The notes under the pieces: model-generated
Told to the model about the DNA's origin: nothing
The model's database searches: none
The model's input: only the letters and a program-made list of their open reading frames with translations
Translations under genes and position numbers: made by a program
Source: an uncultured Deferribacteres bacterium
GTDB taxonomy: Bacteria > Zhuqueibacterota > JdFR-76 > DREG01
DNA: 64,000 nt
Assembly (NCBI GenBank): GCA_913009825.1
Contig: CAJVYQ010000017.1
Coordinates: forward strand, 16,939-80,938
Direction of reading: 5' to 3'
Shown: positions 9,947 to 19,142 of the stretch, one piece after another
Numbering within the stretch: the first letter of the stretch is position 1
How the letters are laid out: each line of letters begins with the position of its first letter

Positions 9947-11080
9947 TTAATAAGAATACATATCTTGCAAATCATCCTCAAAAATGGTGTAAGGATCCTG
10001 GTAAAATTTTAAAAAATCCGGAACACTTGCATGACCGGGAAAAGGCGCAAAATGATGTTCCCTGGTCCAGTTCCGCCAAACCAGGAGGTAAACAATCTTT
10101 TTACTCGATGAATCCGATTTGATCGGTTTCAGCAAAAACTCTGTCCACCAATTATTGATAGGAATTTTGTTTAAACCAACCTCAGTAAGAGCAGGAATTT
10201 TGTTTCTCTGTTGTGCAAGCAGCACAACCCGGTTTAGCTGGCGGACAAATTCCGTTTTCTGATCATTGTTACGCAGGTTGTATGTATCTAATCCGAACAC
10301 ATCAACAAAATCATCCCCCGGGTACCGTTCCAAATATTTTGCATTGGAGATATATCCATTGGGAGAATAAGCGTATAAAAGATTATGAACATTTTTTTCA
10401 TCGCGCAGATAGGTGACCGTAAATTGCCACAGCGCGATAAATTCTTCTTTTGAGCAATTGTTTTGCCCCCACCAGAACCAGCTTCCGGTGTGTTCATGAT
10501 AAGGCCTGAAGATTACGGGTATCAACTCTCCGTTATCGCCTTTTAATGAAGTAAAAAAATCGGCAACCAGGTCTAATAATTTTTTATATTCCGCATACTT
10601 GGCCCCCCCGGGAAGAATCTGATCTACCGCCCCGGTTACATTCCAGGCATCTCCGCCGGAAACCGGATTATCGATGTGCATACTCACTGTATTGATGCCG
10701 CCCCGTTTATAGGCCTGTTTGATTAATAGTTTCATCAAATCAAAACCGACGCCATCCAAGTTTGCCGGATTCCCGATATCGCCAATATCCCATCCGTAAA
10801 CAGCGGGATATGAGCCACACACTTCTTTCACATCCGAACGCAGAGGTGTGTAAGCCCAATCGATACCATAAGCAGTATCATCCTGATGACCAAACATAAT
10901 CCCCTTCCCCATCATCTTCTTCAAATTTAGATACAACGCTTTTGTTTCATAGGTAGCGTTTTGATCCACAATGCCGGGGGCCTCGATTTCTTTATTTGGC
11001 AGAGATTCTGTTGCATTTTTTTTGGAACAAAAGATTAATGAAATAAACAGGAAAAAGAAAATTGAGATAAACTTTTTCAT
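9947..11080 (-). CDS. GH26 beta-mannanase lipoprotein
   Basis: The protein has 377 residues with a lipoprotein signal (LIFC, Cys18), so it should be membrane-anchored in the periplasm or at the cell surface. GH26 hallmarks are GHQDDTAYG near 64, FRPYHEHTGSWFWWG with the general acid/base Glu196, and ALTEVG with the nucleophile Glu300. The length fits a single catalytic TIM barrel with no extra binding module. GH26 enzymes of this type cut beta-1,4-mannan or release mannobiose. It starts 12 bases after the epimerase gene and is the last gene of a lacI-epimerase-mannanase operon. Exo versus endo action cannot be decided from sequence. Confidence 0.88.
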   Translation of the reverse strand: MKKFISIFFFLFISLIFCSKKNATESLPNKEIEAPGIVDQNATYETKALYLNLKKMMGKGIMFGHQDDTAYGIDWAYTPLRSDVKEVCGSYPAVYGWDIGDIGNPANLDGVGFDLMKLLIKQAYKRGGINTVSMHIDNPVSGGDAWNVTGAVDQILPGGAKYAEYKKLLDLVADFFTSLKGDNGELIPVIFRPYHEHTGSWFWWGQNNCSKEEFIALWQFTVTYLRDEKNVHNLLYAYSPNGYISNAKYLERYPGDDFVDVFGLDTYNLRNNDQKTEFVRQLNRVVLLAQQRNKIPALTEVGLNKIPINNWWTEFLLKPIKSDSSSKKIVYLLVWRNWTREHHFAPFPGHASVPDFLKFYQDPYTIFEDDLQDMYSY

Positions 11081-11092
11081 AAGAAGATAACC

Positions 11093-12325
11093 TTATGATT
11101 CTATCTTTCGCGACAAGTTAGCGAAAATCTTTTCTGTGTCTAAACAAGCACGCCCATTGTGATAAGGCGTTTTCCAGAGACCTGCCTTATCACCATTTAC
11201 CGTACCATCAGGTTGAATTTCATAAAACCATTCGCCATATCGACGGTCAACCTGATATTTTTCCACCCAATCAACTACTTTTACGTAAGCATCGTAATAT
11301 TTCATGTTTTTGGATATCTCATAAGCCTTCAGGAATCCCACCATCGCTTCAGATTGAACCCACCACACTTTTTTTCGATCAAATTTCAATTGTTCATTTG
11401 CTGTATTCATTTCGTAGAACACACCACACTTTTCCCGATCCAGTCCATTTTCCAATACCTGGTCGATCAACGCGAATGAAACTTTTTGCACATCCTGAAC
11501 CCGGTACCCTCCAACCGCTTCGGAAGCTGCCAATAATAACCAGGCTGTTTCAATATCGTGGCCAAATGAATAAACCCGGTCAAGCCGGGTCCAATCGGGT
11601 TCAAAAAACAGATTCAAAGAATTTCTTTCGGGATCAAATATTTTATCCAGAATACAATCAATCATATCTTGAATGATTCCCCCAACTTCCTGTCCGGGAA
11701 CGGTTCGATACAATTCCGTAAACGCTTCGATTAGATGAATATGACAATTCATGGTCTTGCGAAAGCCGTCGATACCAAAATCCTGATGCTGTTCCACCAA
11801 TTTCCAATCCTGAGAAAAAGATTCATGGAAGCCGCTGAACCTGGAATCAAATGCAACCTGCCGTATTTTTTTAAAAAGATCAAGAGCAATTTCTTTCGAT
11901 TTTGCACAGCGAAATACCCGGGCATACCGTGCAAAAGCATAGATAACAAAACTTTGCGCGTAAATATATTTTTCTCTGCGAAGCGGCTTTCCATCAAAAG
12001 ATAGTTGATAAAAATAACCGTTGTATTTTTCATCAAAAAAATTCCGGCTTAAATATTGATGAGCCCAATTTGCCAGTTCCTGAAATTCAGGATCGGAAGT
12101 ATGTTCAAAAAAAGCGGAAAAACTCCAAAGGTAACGAGCGTGTTGCACCAACCCTTTAGGCGATTTTTGAACAGGTTCACCATCACGTGATAATTTCCCA
12201 CGGAATCCACCGTAGTTTTTATCCCGGGCAAAGTGAAGCCAAAAAGGAATGACTGTCTGATTTAGCAGGTTGATGATTTTTTCCCTATCGGATTGAATAT
12301 CGGGCAAAAGTGAATTCATCGACAT
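11093..12325 (-). CDS. AGE-family sugar 2-epimerase, probable mannobiose/cellobiose 2-epimerase
   Basis: The protein has 410 residues with no signal peptide, so it is cytoplasmic. It is an alpha6/alpha6-barrel enzyme of the N-acylglucosamine 2-epimerase superfamily. The catalytic and ring-opening histidines are at His197 (NCHIHLIEA), His256 (FGHDIETAWLL) and His389 (PYHNGRACLDT), with a spacing matching cellobiose 2-epimerases. In mannan catabolism this enzyme turns beta-1,4-mannobiose into mannosyl-glucose for a GH130 phosphorylase. Its place between lacI and the GH26 mannanase, with 12-base gaps on both sides, supports that role over N-acetylmannosamine metabolism. No GH130 gene lies in the window. 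Confidence 0.85.
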   Translation of the reverse strand: MSMNSLLPDIQSDREKIINLLNQTVIPFWLHFARDKNYGGFRGKLSRDGEPVQKSPKGLVQHARYLWSFSAFFEHTSDPEFQELANWAHQYLSRNFFDEKYNGYFYQLSFDGKPLRREKYIYAQSFVIYAFARYARVFRCAKSKEIALDLFKKIRQVAFDSRFSGFHESFSQDWKLVEQHQDFGIDGFRKTMNCHIHLIEAFTELYRTVPGQEVGGIIQDMIDCILDKIFDPERNSLNLFFEPDWTRLDRVYSFGHDIETAWLLLAASEAVGGYRVQDVQKVSFALIDQVLENGLDREKCGVFYEMNTANEQLKFDRKKVWWVQSEAMVGFLKAYEISKNMKYYDAYVKVVDWVEKYQVDRRYGEWFYEIQPDGTVNGDKAGLWKTPYHNGRACLDTEKIFANLSRKIES

Positions 12326-12337
12326 AAAGATCTTCTT

Positions 12338-13351
12338 TTAAGGTTTTACCTTCTTTACGGAATCTCTGGCAATGAGAGTCGTAGATAAAATCACACGACA
12401 TCTCTCAGGATCTTTTTCCTTCAGGATTTCCAATAATCTCTTTGCTGCAATTCTCCCCATTGTAACTTTATCCACACGCACGGTCGTTAAGGGTGGATCC
12501 GTATGTTGCGCCAAATCGATATCATCAAAACCGATGATGCTGATATCGTCGGGAACCCGGTACTTTTTTCCTCTGAGAAAACGTATTGCACCGATAGCCA
12601 TTGCATCATTTGAAGCGACTAGAGCGGTCGGCCGAGGTTTAAAATCCAATATCTTTCTGACTGCTTCAAAACCACCTTCGGGAGTAACATCCCCGTAACC
12701 CATGAAAATATCATCCTTACTTATACCATAGTTAGACAATCTTTTCAGAACAGTTTCCAGCCGTTTGTTCACACTGGGATGTTCATTATTGCCAACTAAA
12801 CAGCCAATTTTACGATGACCGTTTTTCAACAAATAGTCAATTGCTAAAGCAGCGCCTTGAGTATTATCTGTTTCAATAGAATCAAATTGGGTATTTTCTA
12901 AATAAAAATCCACCAGGACGGTTGGGACTTCTGCATCTTCCAATTTTTTAATAAAAGCCGGATTGAATTGCCCGGCCAGTATCAAACCGCCGACAATCCG
13001 CGAAGGAAGGAATGAGGGGAGAATCGAAGATTCATCATAGGAAGAATGGGCAGCGATGAGAAGGTTGTAGCCCTTTTTTACCAATTCCTCTTCGATCCCT
13101 TCTAGTACCAACGAATAAAATGGATTGGAAAAAGGCGATTCCGAAGAACGGTCCCACATGAAAGCAATATTTTCCACTTTATGGGTAACGAGGCCCCTGG
13201 CAAACGCATTGGGATGGTAGTCCAACCGTTCCGTTATTTTTAACACGCGTTTCCGGGTAGATTCGCTGATACTGCCCGTTTTATTAACTACTTTTGATAC
13301 AGTGGATACAGAAACACCTGCCTCCTGTGCAACATCCCGAATATTTACCAT
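12338..13351 (-). CDS. LacI-family transcriptional regulator of the mannan locus
   Basis: The protein has 337 residues. The N-terminal helix-turn-helix (NIRDVAQEAGVSVSTVSKVV) is followed by the hinge helix around HPNAFARGL and a periplasmic-binding-protein-like effector domain with SNDAMAIG and IIGFDDIDLAQ. It is the first gene of the operon that continues into the epimerase and GH26 genes. An operator-like palindrome lies 18 bases before its start codon, which suggests autoregulation. A second near-match lies before the divergent GH5-type gene. The effector is probably a manno-oligosaccharide by context, but nothing in the sequence proves it. Confidence 0.9.
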   Translation of the reverse strand: MVNIRDVAQEAGVSVSTVSKVVNKTGSISESTRKRVLKITERLDYHPNAFARGLVTHKVENIAFMWDRSSESPFSNPFYSLVLEGIEEELVKKGYNLLIAAHSSYDESSILPSFLPSRIVGGLILAGQFNPAFIKKLEDAEVPTVLVDFYLENTQFDSIETDNTQGAALAIDYLLKNGHRKIGCLVGNNEHPSVNKRLETVLKRLSNYGISKDDIFMGYGDVTPEGGFEAVRKILDFKPRPTALVASNDAMAIGAIRFLRGKKYRVPDDISIIGFDDIDLAQHTDPPLTTVRVDKVTMGRIAAKRLLEILKEKDPERCRVILSTTLIARDSVKKVKP

Positions 13352-13369
13352 AAAAATCCTTTCACAGAA

Positions 13370-13381
13370 GAAAACGTTTTA
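13370..13381. promoter_or_regulatory. LacI-family operator upstream of lacI
   Basis: GAAAACGTTTTA differs by one base from the perfect palindrome at 9611. It sits 18 bases before the lacI start codon, a natural position for autorepression. Confidence 0.65.
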
Positions 13382-13709
13382 CTTAATGTAATAAATTTGA
13401 ACCTTTAAAATCAACAACAAATTTTTATAAAGACTCAGATTTCTGCCGAAACACAAAAAAATATGTAACACTTTAGTTCTTTGAAAAAATAAACGGCTTT
13501 TTGCCAGCCTATAATTTAATCTACAAAAATATGTCATTCCCTGCCCGAGCAGGCGGGCGAATCCCGATTCATCGGGATGATAAATCTCTAACCCACATTA
13601 AAAAAGAGGTATGAGATTCCTCACTCCGCCTCAGAGGGATTACATCAGCAAACACTTTTATGTTGACTAAAACTACAAATATTGTTACGTTGTATTCGAA
13701 AATATTAAA

Positions 13710-13721
13710 GAAAACATTTTC
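13710..13721. promoter_or_regulatory. LacI-family operator upstream of the GH5-type gene
   Basis: GAAAACATTTTC has one substitution in the central CG of the palindrome. It lies 25 bases upstream of the GH5-type start codon, next to its ribosome-binding site. Confidence 0.55.
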
Positions 13722-13746
13722 CTGATGATCTTGCTGAGGTGTAAAA

Positions 13747-15585
13747 ATGAAAAAACTTTCGCTACTTTTATTCGTTAGTTTATTTCTCCCAATAGCAGTT
13801 TTAAATACGAACTGTTCAAAGAGTAATTCTTTTAAACATTTTGTTACCTGTTCGGGGAATAATCTGATGGATGGGAAAAAAGAGTTACGATTCATTTCTT
13901 TTAACATTCCCAATTTGTTACTAATCGAAGACAATATGAAGTTTGAAGAAACCAATCCCTGGCGTCTGCCAAATGAATTTGAGATACGGGATGCGCTGAA
14001 AGCCATACAACAAATTGGCGGTCAGGTAGTGCGAACCTATGCGTTTTCTGTACGGAGAGCAGATGATCGACCGGAATTTCCCCGCCATGTTCTTGGTGTC
14101 GGCAAATTCAACCAAGATGCCTTTCAAACACTGGATAAGATTCTGCAGGTTGCAAATGAGTACGGAATCCGTGTGATTATCCCCTTTGTTGATAACTGGA
14201 GTTGGATGGGCGGACGCGCCGAATATGCCGGTTTTCGTGGAAAAAATAAAGATGACTTTTGGACTAATCCGCAAATTATCGCGGATTTTAAACGAACAAT
14301 CAATTTTGTAATCAATCGAACCAATACCGTTACCGGCATTCAATATAAAAACGACAAGGCCATTCTCGCCTGGGAAACCGGAAACGAACTACAATGTCCG
14401 TTTTCCTGGACAAAGGAAATTGCCGCGTATATAAAAAGTATAGATTCGAACCATCTTTTAATTGATGGATTTCAGACAACTGTATTAAGAGAGGAATCTT
14501 TGCAGGATGATAACATCGATATCGTAACGACTCATCATTATGAAAAAAATCCGGACGATATGGTGAAACACATTTTGCAAAGTGCAAAAATAGCAAGGGG
14601 TAAAAAACCATACATTGTTGGTGAGTTTGGTTTCATTCCCATGGATGGCGTAAAAAAAGTAGTGAATACCGTTGTTACAAATCATATTTCCGGCGCACTG
14701 GCCTGGAGTTTGCGCTTTAGAAATCGTGACGGGGGATTTTACTGGCATTCCGAACCTTACGGCGGCGATCTGTTTAAAGCCTATTTGTGGCCGGGCTTTC
14801 CGACCGGCGATTCTTACAATGAGACCGATTTTTTTAAATTCATGCGGGAAAAAGCATTCACGGTTCAAGGGAAAACGGTTCCCCTATTACCAATCCCGGA
14901 CCCGCCAACTTTACTACCAATCAAAGATATCTCTAAAATCACCTGGCGGGGATCTGTTGGCGCCGCTTCCTATATTGTTGAAAGAGCCGAAACTAAAAAA
15001 GGCCCCCGGCAAATTGTTGTTGAAAATGTAATCGAGACAAACAGCCAATACAAACCCCTCTTTAATGATAACCAGGCTGAAATCGGCAAAGAATATTTTT
15101 ACAGGATAAAAGCCCAAAATGAGAGTGGAATATCCGAACCATCAAATTCAATTGGCCCTGTCATGGTTGAACATCTTACTTTAGTCGACGAAATGAGGGA
15201 TTTCTCTCTCATTTTTCATCGGCACGGAGACCTGTCAGTTGACAACAAATTCGCCCGGCGAGCCAAAGAAGACATGCACCGGTTAAAAGGAAACAAGGGA
15301 TCATTTGTAGTTTATCATTTACCCGGCGTAATTAAATCCGGTACCATCTATACATTTTTCCCGCATGAGATTAAAAATTTTAAATTCTTTCTCTCCACAG
15401 ACGGCGCCAATTTTTCGGAAATCTCTTCAGAAAAACGTAGTTATCTCACCGGCACAAACGATTACGGCTATTGGAAACCGGTAAAATATGAATTCAAAAC
15501 AACTGCAAATGAGATGTTCATAAAAATTGAATTTACAACGGATGCTCAGATTTCAAGTGTGGAGATCAATTACACGAACGAATGA
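13747..15585 (+). CDS. GH5-type mannanase/mannosidase-like glycoside hydrolase with C-terminal beta domains
   Basis: The protein has 612 residues. A signal peptide ends in a poor lipobox (LNTNC, Cys23), so lipidation is uncertain. The TIM barrel spans about 35-375. The clan-A acid/base Glu214 is in AWETGNELQCP and the nucleophile Glu293 is in VGEFGF, as in GH5 subfamily 7 mannanases. A fibronectin-III-like domain follows at about 385-470 and a beta-sandwich at about 480-612. GAGGTG five bases before the ATG supports the start. It is transcribed away from lacI with an operator in its leader, so it probably belongs to the same regulon. A small reading frame overlaps its stop codon (ATGA). Confidence 0.8.
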   Translation: MKKLSLLLFVSLFLPIAVLNTNCSKSNSFKHFVTCSGNNLMDGKKELRFISFNIPNLLLIEDNMKFEETNPWRLPNEFEIRDALKAIQQIGGQVVRTYAFSVRRADDRPEFPRHVLGVGKFNQDAFQTLDKILQVANEYGIRVIIPFVDNWSWMGGRAEYAGFRGKNKDDFWTNPQIIADFKRTINFVINRTNTVTGIQYKNDKAILAWETGNELQCPFSWTKEIAAYIKSIDSNHLLIDGFQTTVLREESLQDDNIDIVTTHHYEKNPDDMVKHILQSAKIARGKKPYIVGEFGFIPMDGVKKVVNTVVTNHISGALAWSLRFRNRDGGFYWHSEPYGGDLFKAYLWPGFPTGDSYNETDFFKFMREKAFTVQGKTVPLLPIPDPPTLLPIKDISKITWRGSVGAASYIVERAETKKGPRQIVVENVIETNSQYKPLFNDNQAEIGKEYFYRIKAQNESGISEPSNSIGPVMVEHLTLVDEMRDFSLIFHRHGDLSVDNKFARRAKEDMHRLKGNKGSFVVYHLPGVIKSGTIYTFFPHEIKNFKFFLSTDGANFSEISSEKRSYLTGTNDYGYWKPVKYEFKTTANEMFIKIEFTTDAQISSVEINYTNE

Positions 15586-15916
15586 GGAATATTCGCCGGA
15601 AAGTTTGCTGCTTTATTTTTTTTTGTGTCTTGTCGGCGACCGCAATAGGTACAGTTATTACAATTACGAACGCATTTGTTCTTTATTGGAAATCAGTCCG
15701 GAGTGATTTATTGTTGCCCGGAAACAACCGACAGTCCAATCATTGATTGCCTTTGAGCATTCGATTTTTCAAGTACTCAGCTTACCCAAAGCCGGGAAAG
15801 TTAAACCGGTTTCTTTTAGCAAGCTCACGGGTAGAGAGGACCGGAAATCAGAACAGGCAATTCAAGCGTTGCAGGATATTTTTCAGCAACTGGTCGCTTC
15901 GTTTCAAAACGATTAA
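15582..15916 (+). pseudogene. Small membrane-anchored protein, apparently frameshifted
   Basis: An ATG at 15582 overlaps the GH5-type stop codon (ATGA), a typical translationally coupled arrangement. The frame encodes a basic N-terminus and one long hydrophobic helix (about residues 9-35), then stops at 15746 after 54 residues. A second frame, open from 15707 to the TAA at 15914-15916, reads as a charged amphipathic segment ending QALQDIFQQLVASFQND and gives a natural continuation. A one-base shift between 15707 and 15743 would join them into a protein of about 110 residues. I do not recognise the family. Either a frameshift lesion or sequence error is possible. Confidence 0.4.
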
Positions 15917-16099
15917 TTTTCAGGCATGAAGCAAGAAAACCTAACCCTCCCTGTGGCGTTTTCGATTTCATATCGAATGGGTTACGACCACCGCCTGCAG
16001 ATCGTCCCCGTTTCCTGAACGAAACAAAAATCTCAATGGTGAGTCCTCAGGCATGGCGGGAATGACGGAAAAGTGGGATTTTCGTGCAAGCATTAATCA

Positions 16100-17794
16100 T
16101 TATTTTACCGGCAGTTCTTCCAGTAAGTAACTTAAACTCAATTTCACATCCACAAAAAATAACTCCTCCGCCACTCTGAAATCGCGAGGATCAATATCGC
16201 CAAGCTGGGTAGTTTTCCAGCGTGTAGTGGGATAAATAAACTCATACTTATTCTTTGCCATGGTAACCTTGACAGGCATTTTGAAATCTTTCACATCGGC
16301 GCGCCACCGGTAGCGGGCGGTCACTTTATCGCCCTGTTTGATTACCGTGATTCTGAGCTCCGGAATCCTGGTATGTTTGAAATATTGATCAAAAAAATAA
16401 CCGTAATCCTGGCCGGTTTTCTCATTAATAAAATTAAAAATATCGTCCGCATCAATGGTTTGATATTTGAATTTGTCCTGCAGACCGCGCAGGATGGCAA
16501 ACCACATGCTGTCATTATTGATGACGCTGCGCAACGTGTGTAAAACCAACGATCCTTTGTTGTACATATCGCCGGAGCCGGCATAATTAACGCCGTAAAC
16601 GCCGATGATCGGCCGGTCGTTTTTGACGCCGTATTTTTTGCCATTTTGGTAATCAAGATAAGCATCATGCCCCCACATGCATTCTGTGTAGAGTGCTTCA
16701 CTGTAGGCGCCGAAGCTTTCGTGAATCCACATATCGGCGATATCTTTTGCCGTGATACTGTTGCCCCACCATTCGTGAGAACTCTCGTGAATGATGATAA
16801 AATCGAACATCAGGCCGTATTTCGAAGATGCGCGTCCCCGGTAACCGTTCCCGTAACTATTGCCATAGGCAATCGCGCTCTGGTGTTCCATACCGCTGTG
16901 CGGCGAATCGATCAATTTATAGCCGTCCCGGTAGAATGGATATTTGCCGAACAGTCTTTCAAAACAGGACAACATAGTTTTGACCTGCCCAAACTGTTTT
17001 TTAGCTTTCTTCAGGTGGTACGGTAAAACGTAATAATCGAGGGTTAATGTATCTCCATCTTCCCCGTTGATATGAATATCGCTAAAATGAGTATATTGGG
17101 CAAGATTGACGGTAACATTGTAATTATTGATAGGGTAACTGACGAACCAATTCCATCGCGTCCATCCATTACCAAGATTTTTCTTGCTGCGTAAGTGTCC
17201 GTTGGATATGTCCGATAAGCTGCTTGGGGCGGTTATACTGATCAACATGCTGTCCGGTTCATCGGACTGATGTTCTTTATTAGGCCACCACAGATAAGCG
17301 CCGTCTCCCTGAACCGTCACGGCAACCCAGGGATTGCCGTTTTTATCCATTGTCCAGGTAAAGCCACCATCCCAGGGAGGCCGATGTGAGACTTTCGGCT
17401 GTCCCGAATAAAACACGGTAATATTTTGCAGAGAATGCGACGGAAGCTTTTGCGGAAAATCGATGTACACGGCGCCAAATTCCCGGGAATATTTTAACGG
17501 TTTATTTTTAAAGAGGATCTTTTCTATTTTCATATTGTCAACCAGATCGATCTGCATGCGCCGAAAAGCGTTCACTACTTTGAATTGAATAGTATTGCTG
17601 CCGCCGATCCATTTTGTTTCCGGATCAATTTTCACATCCAAATAATAATAAGTCACATCGTAGCAGGTTCGCAGCGGCGTTAGTGTGCCGCGCAAAGAAT
17701 CTGCCCGGGTGAATGTTTTATTGAAACCGGTTTGCGCTATTGAATAATTCACACTGAAAGCAATCGCCAGAATTAACAGTAAACTTTTCTTCAT
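16100..17794 (-). CDS. M1-family (aminopeptidase N-like) zinc metallopeptidase, exported
   Basis: The protein has about 564 residues with a signal peptide ending SIAQ. The N-terminal M1 beta domain is followed by the exopeptidase-type motif SGMEHQ (the GAMEN equivalent) and the gluzincin site HESSHEWWGN, with the third zinc ligand in WIHESFGAYSEALY. The length is short for M1 because the large C-terminal helical domain is missing, as in many bacterial secreted M1 peptidases. The start at 17794 directly precedes the signal peptide; an ATG at 17809 is also possible. It is likely to trim peptides in the periplasm. It is unrelated in function to the mannan genes and probably forms a single-gene transcript. 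Confidence 0.88.
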   Translation of the reverse strand: MKKSLLLILAIAFSVNYSIAQTGFNKTFTRADSLRGTLTPLRTCYDVTYYYLDVKIDPETKWIGGSNTIQFKVVNAFRRMQIDLVDNMKIEKILFKNKPLKYSREFGAVYIDFPQKLPSHSLQNITVFYSGQPKVSHRPPWDGGFTWTMDKNGNPWVAVTVQGDGAYLWWPNKEHQSDEPDSMLISITAPSSLSDISNGHLRSKKNLGNGWTRWNWFVSYPINNYNVTVNLAQYTHFSDIHINGEDGDTLTLDYYVLPYHLKKAKKQFGQVKTMLSCFERLFGKYPFYRDGYKLIDSPHSGMEHQSAIAYGNSYGNGYRGRASSKYGLMFDFIIIHESSHEWWGNSITAKDIADMWIHESFGAYSEALYTECMWGHDAYLDYQNGKKYGVKNDRPIIGVYGVNYAGSGDMYNKGSLVLHTLRSVINNDSMWFAILRGLQDKFKYQTIDADDIFNFINEKTGQDYGYFFDQYFKHTRIPELRITVIKQGDKVTARYRWRADVKDFKMPVKVTMAKNKYEFIYPTTRWKTTQLGDIDPRDFRVAEELFFVDVKLSLSYLLEELPVK

Positions 17795-17856
17795 TTCATG
17801 ATCTTTCATCAAAATAAATAATTCTCTTGCTTAACCTGAATTATTCATAAAAAATT

Positions 17857-18000
17857 TAACGCAGAGTTTGCTAAGGCGCAGAGTTACGCAGAGAAAAACT
17901 TAACCTTTTGATACTATAAGAGTTATCTGTTAACCGGGAAGTTTTGTAGAAGGCAGATCACTATTCTTTGCATCCTTTGCGAACTCTGCGTTTAGAAACT
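17857..18000. repeat. Inverted intergenic repeat with CGCAGAG motifs
   Basis: The 541-base gap 17795-18335 contains no gene. ACGCAGAGTTTGCTAAGGCGCAGAG near 17861 has its reverse counterpart in CCTTTGCGAACTCTGCGTT near 17975, forming a long imperfect hairpin. A related CGCAGAGACGCAGAG block lies at 32100-32170. Confidence 0.5.
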
Positions 18001-18335
18001 TACTTTTTATGACAACAATCGTTTAACATGTTATATATTATCAGGTTAAGACTTATTCCAACACAACTTGTAAATAATCCAGCTTAGATAAACTTCCAAA
18101 GTTTTTAATCAATTTTGTAAAATGTAATTATTATTTTCGAAACATACAATCATGTAGATAAGTATTGGCAAAGAAACTTTGGAAGTTCATTCAATCAACA
18201 GAGACATCAATGAACTAAAATGTTACCGGTATTTTTTTACAATCTCAAGTTTCGCACTTTTCGGGATTCGAAAAATAAAGTTATCCGGAATATTTCCGTG
18301 TAAAAGCAGAACATTTAACAAAAAAGGCCGGGCGC

Positions 18336-19118
18336 TTATCTTCCCTGCCATTCTGTCAACTTACTTGTAATAAAATCAATAATTGCCCGATGTTCTTCCG
18401 CTCCCCGGTTTTGCACCCGCAGCGGTTCGCCAAAAGCAAAATAAACTTTTTGGGCTGGATCGATCTTGCCGAAATCCTTTAGTCTTTTCCCGTTCCCCCA
18501 GGCGTCGGTTTTCAAAGCCAGCGGCACAATGGGAACTTTTGCCTTTTGCGCCAGCTTAACACCGATGGAACTGAATTGAGCAGGATCGAACTCATTTGTT
18601 CGTGTTGTTTGCGGGAAAACCATAATGGATAAACCTTTTTTTAATCTGTCCATTCCTCCGTCCAAAACCGCTTTCAAATCCTGCCGGGGATTAGTGCGCG
18701 TCACAGCGATGGGATCCCGGGTGTGCATAATATGTTTGAACACCGGATAATCCAACAGACTTTGCTTAATAATGAACGTCATTCTTTTTATCGGTTCAAT
18801 GATAATGGGCAAAATAATCGTTTCCAGCGTACTTATATGGTTGCCGATGATGATACACGGTTCTTTCGTTTTTGCCAGGTTGTCAATTCCGGTAATCTGA
18901 AACTGTACACCAATCCTCTCTAAAGCACGAAAAACAGCAAAACTGCTCTCACACCAGGCAGCATCATCATATTTTGCCCGTTTAGCGAGGAAACCCGCTT
19001 TAAAAACGACGGCAAGAAACTGCGGATAGAAGAAGAATTCCGGCAAAGCTTTTGCAAACCGGGAAACCGGTAAAGGATTCGTTCGGTAGATGGAGTTTGT
19101 ATTATCTAATTGTTTCAT
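18336..19118 (-). CDS. PlsC-type lysophosphatidic acid acyltransferase family protein
   Basis: The protein has 260 residues. The acyltransferase block I is NHISTLE (His94, with Glu99 where most members have Asp), and block III reads VFPQTTRT where FPEGTRS is usual. Both differences are tolerated in divergent members. The family transfers an acyl chain to lysophosphatidate or another lyso-lipid at the inner membrane. It begins 24 bases after the M16 peptidase gene, so the two are probably co-transcribed. The substitution of the conserved Glu-Gly of block III makes the exact acceptor uncertain. Confidence 0.75.
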   Translation of the reverse strand: MKQLDNTNSIYRTNPLPVSRFAKALPEFFFYPQFLAVVFKAGFLAKRAKYDDAAWCESSFAVFRALERIGVQFQITGIDNLAKTKEPCIIIGNHISTLETIILPIIIEPIKRMTFIIKQSLLDYPVFKHIMHTRDPIAVTRTNPRQDLKAVLDGGMDRLKKGLSIMVFPQTTRTNEFDPAQFSSIGVKLAQKAKVPIVPLALKTDAWGNGKRLKDFGKIDPAQKVYFAFGEPLRVQNRGAEEHRAIIDFITSKLTEWQGR

Positions 19119-19142
19119 AATTTGATCTTGTCGGAATTCCTT

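Larger units (their letters stand above)
13352..13746. promoter_or_regulatory. Divergent control region between lacI and the GH5-type gene
   Basis: This 395-base region separates two oppositely directed transcripts. It has an operator at each end (13370-13381 and 13710-13721). In the middle is a repeat block from about 13464, which opens with the family C end (TGTAACACTTTAGTTCTTTG) and carries the hairpin GCCCGAGCAGGCGGGC and an inverted pair around CCCGATTCATCGGG. No gene is seen in it. Confidence 0.65.
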
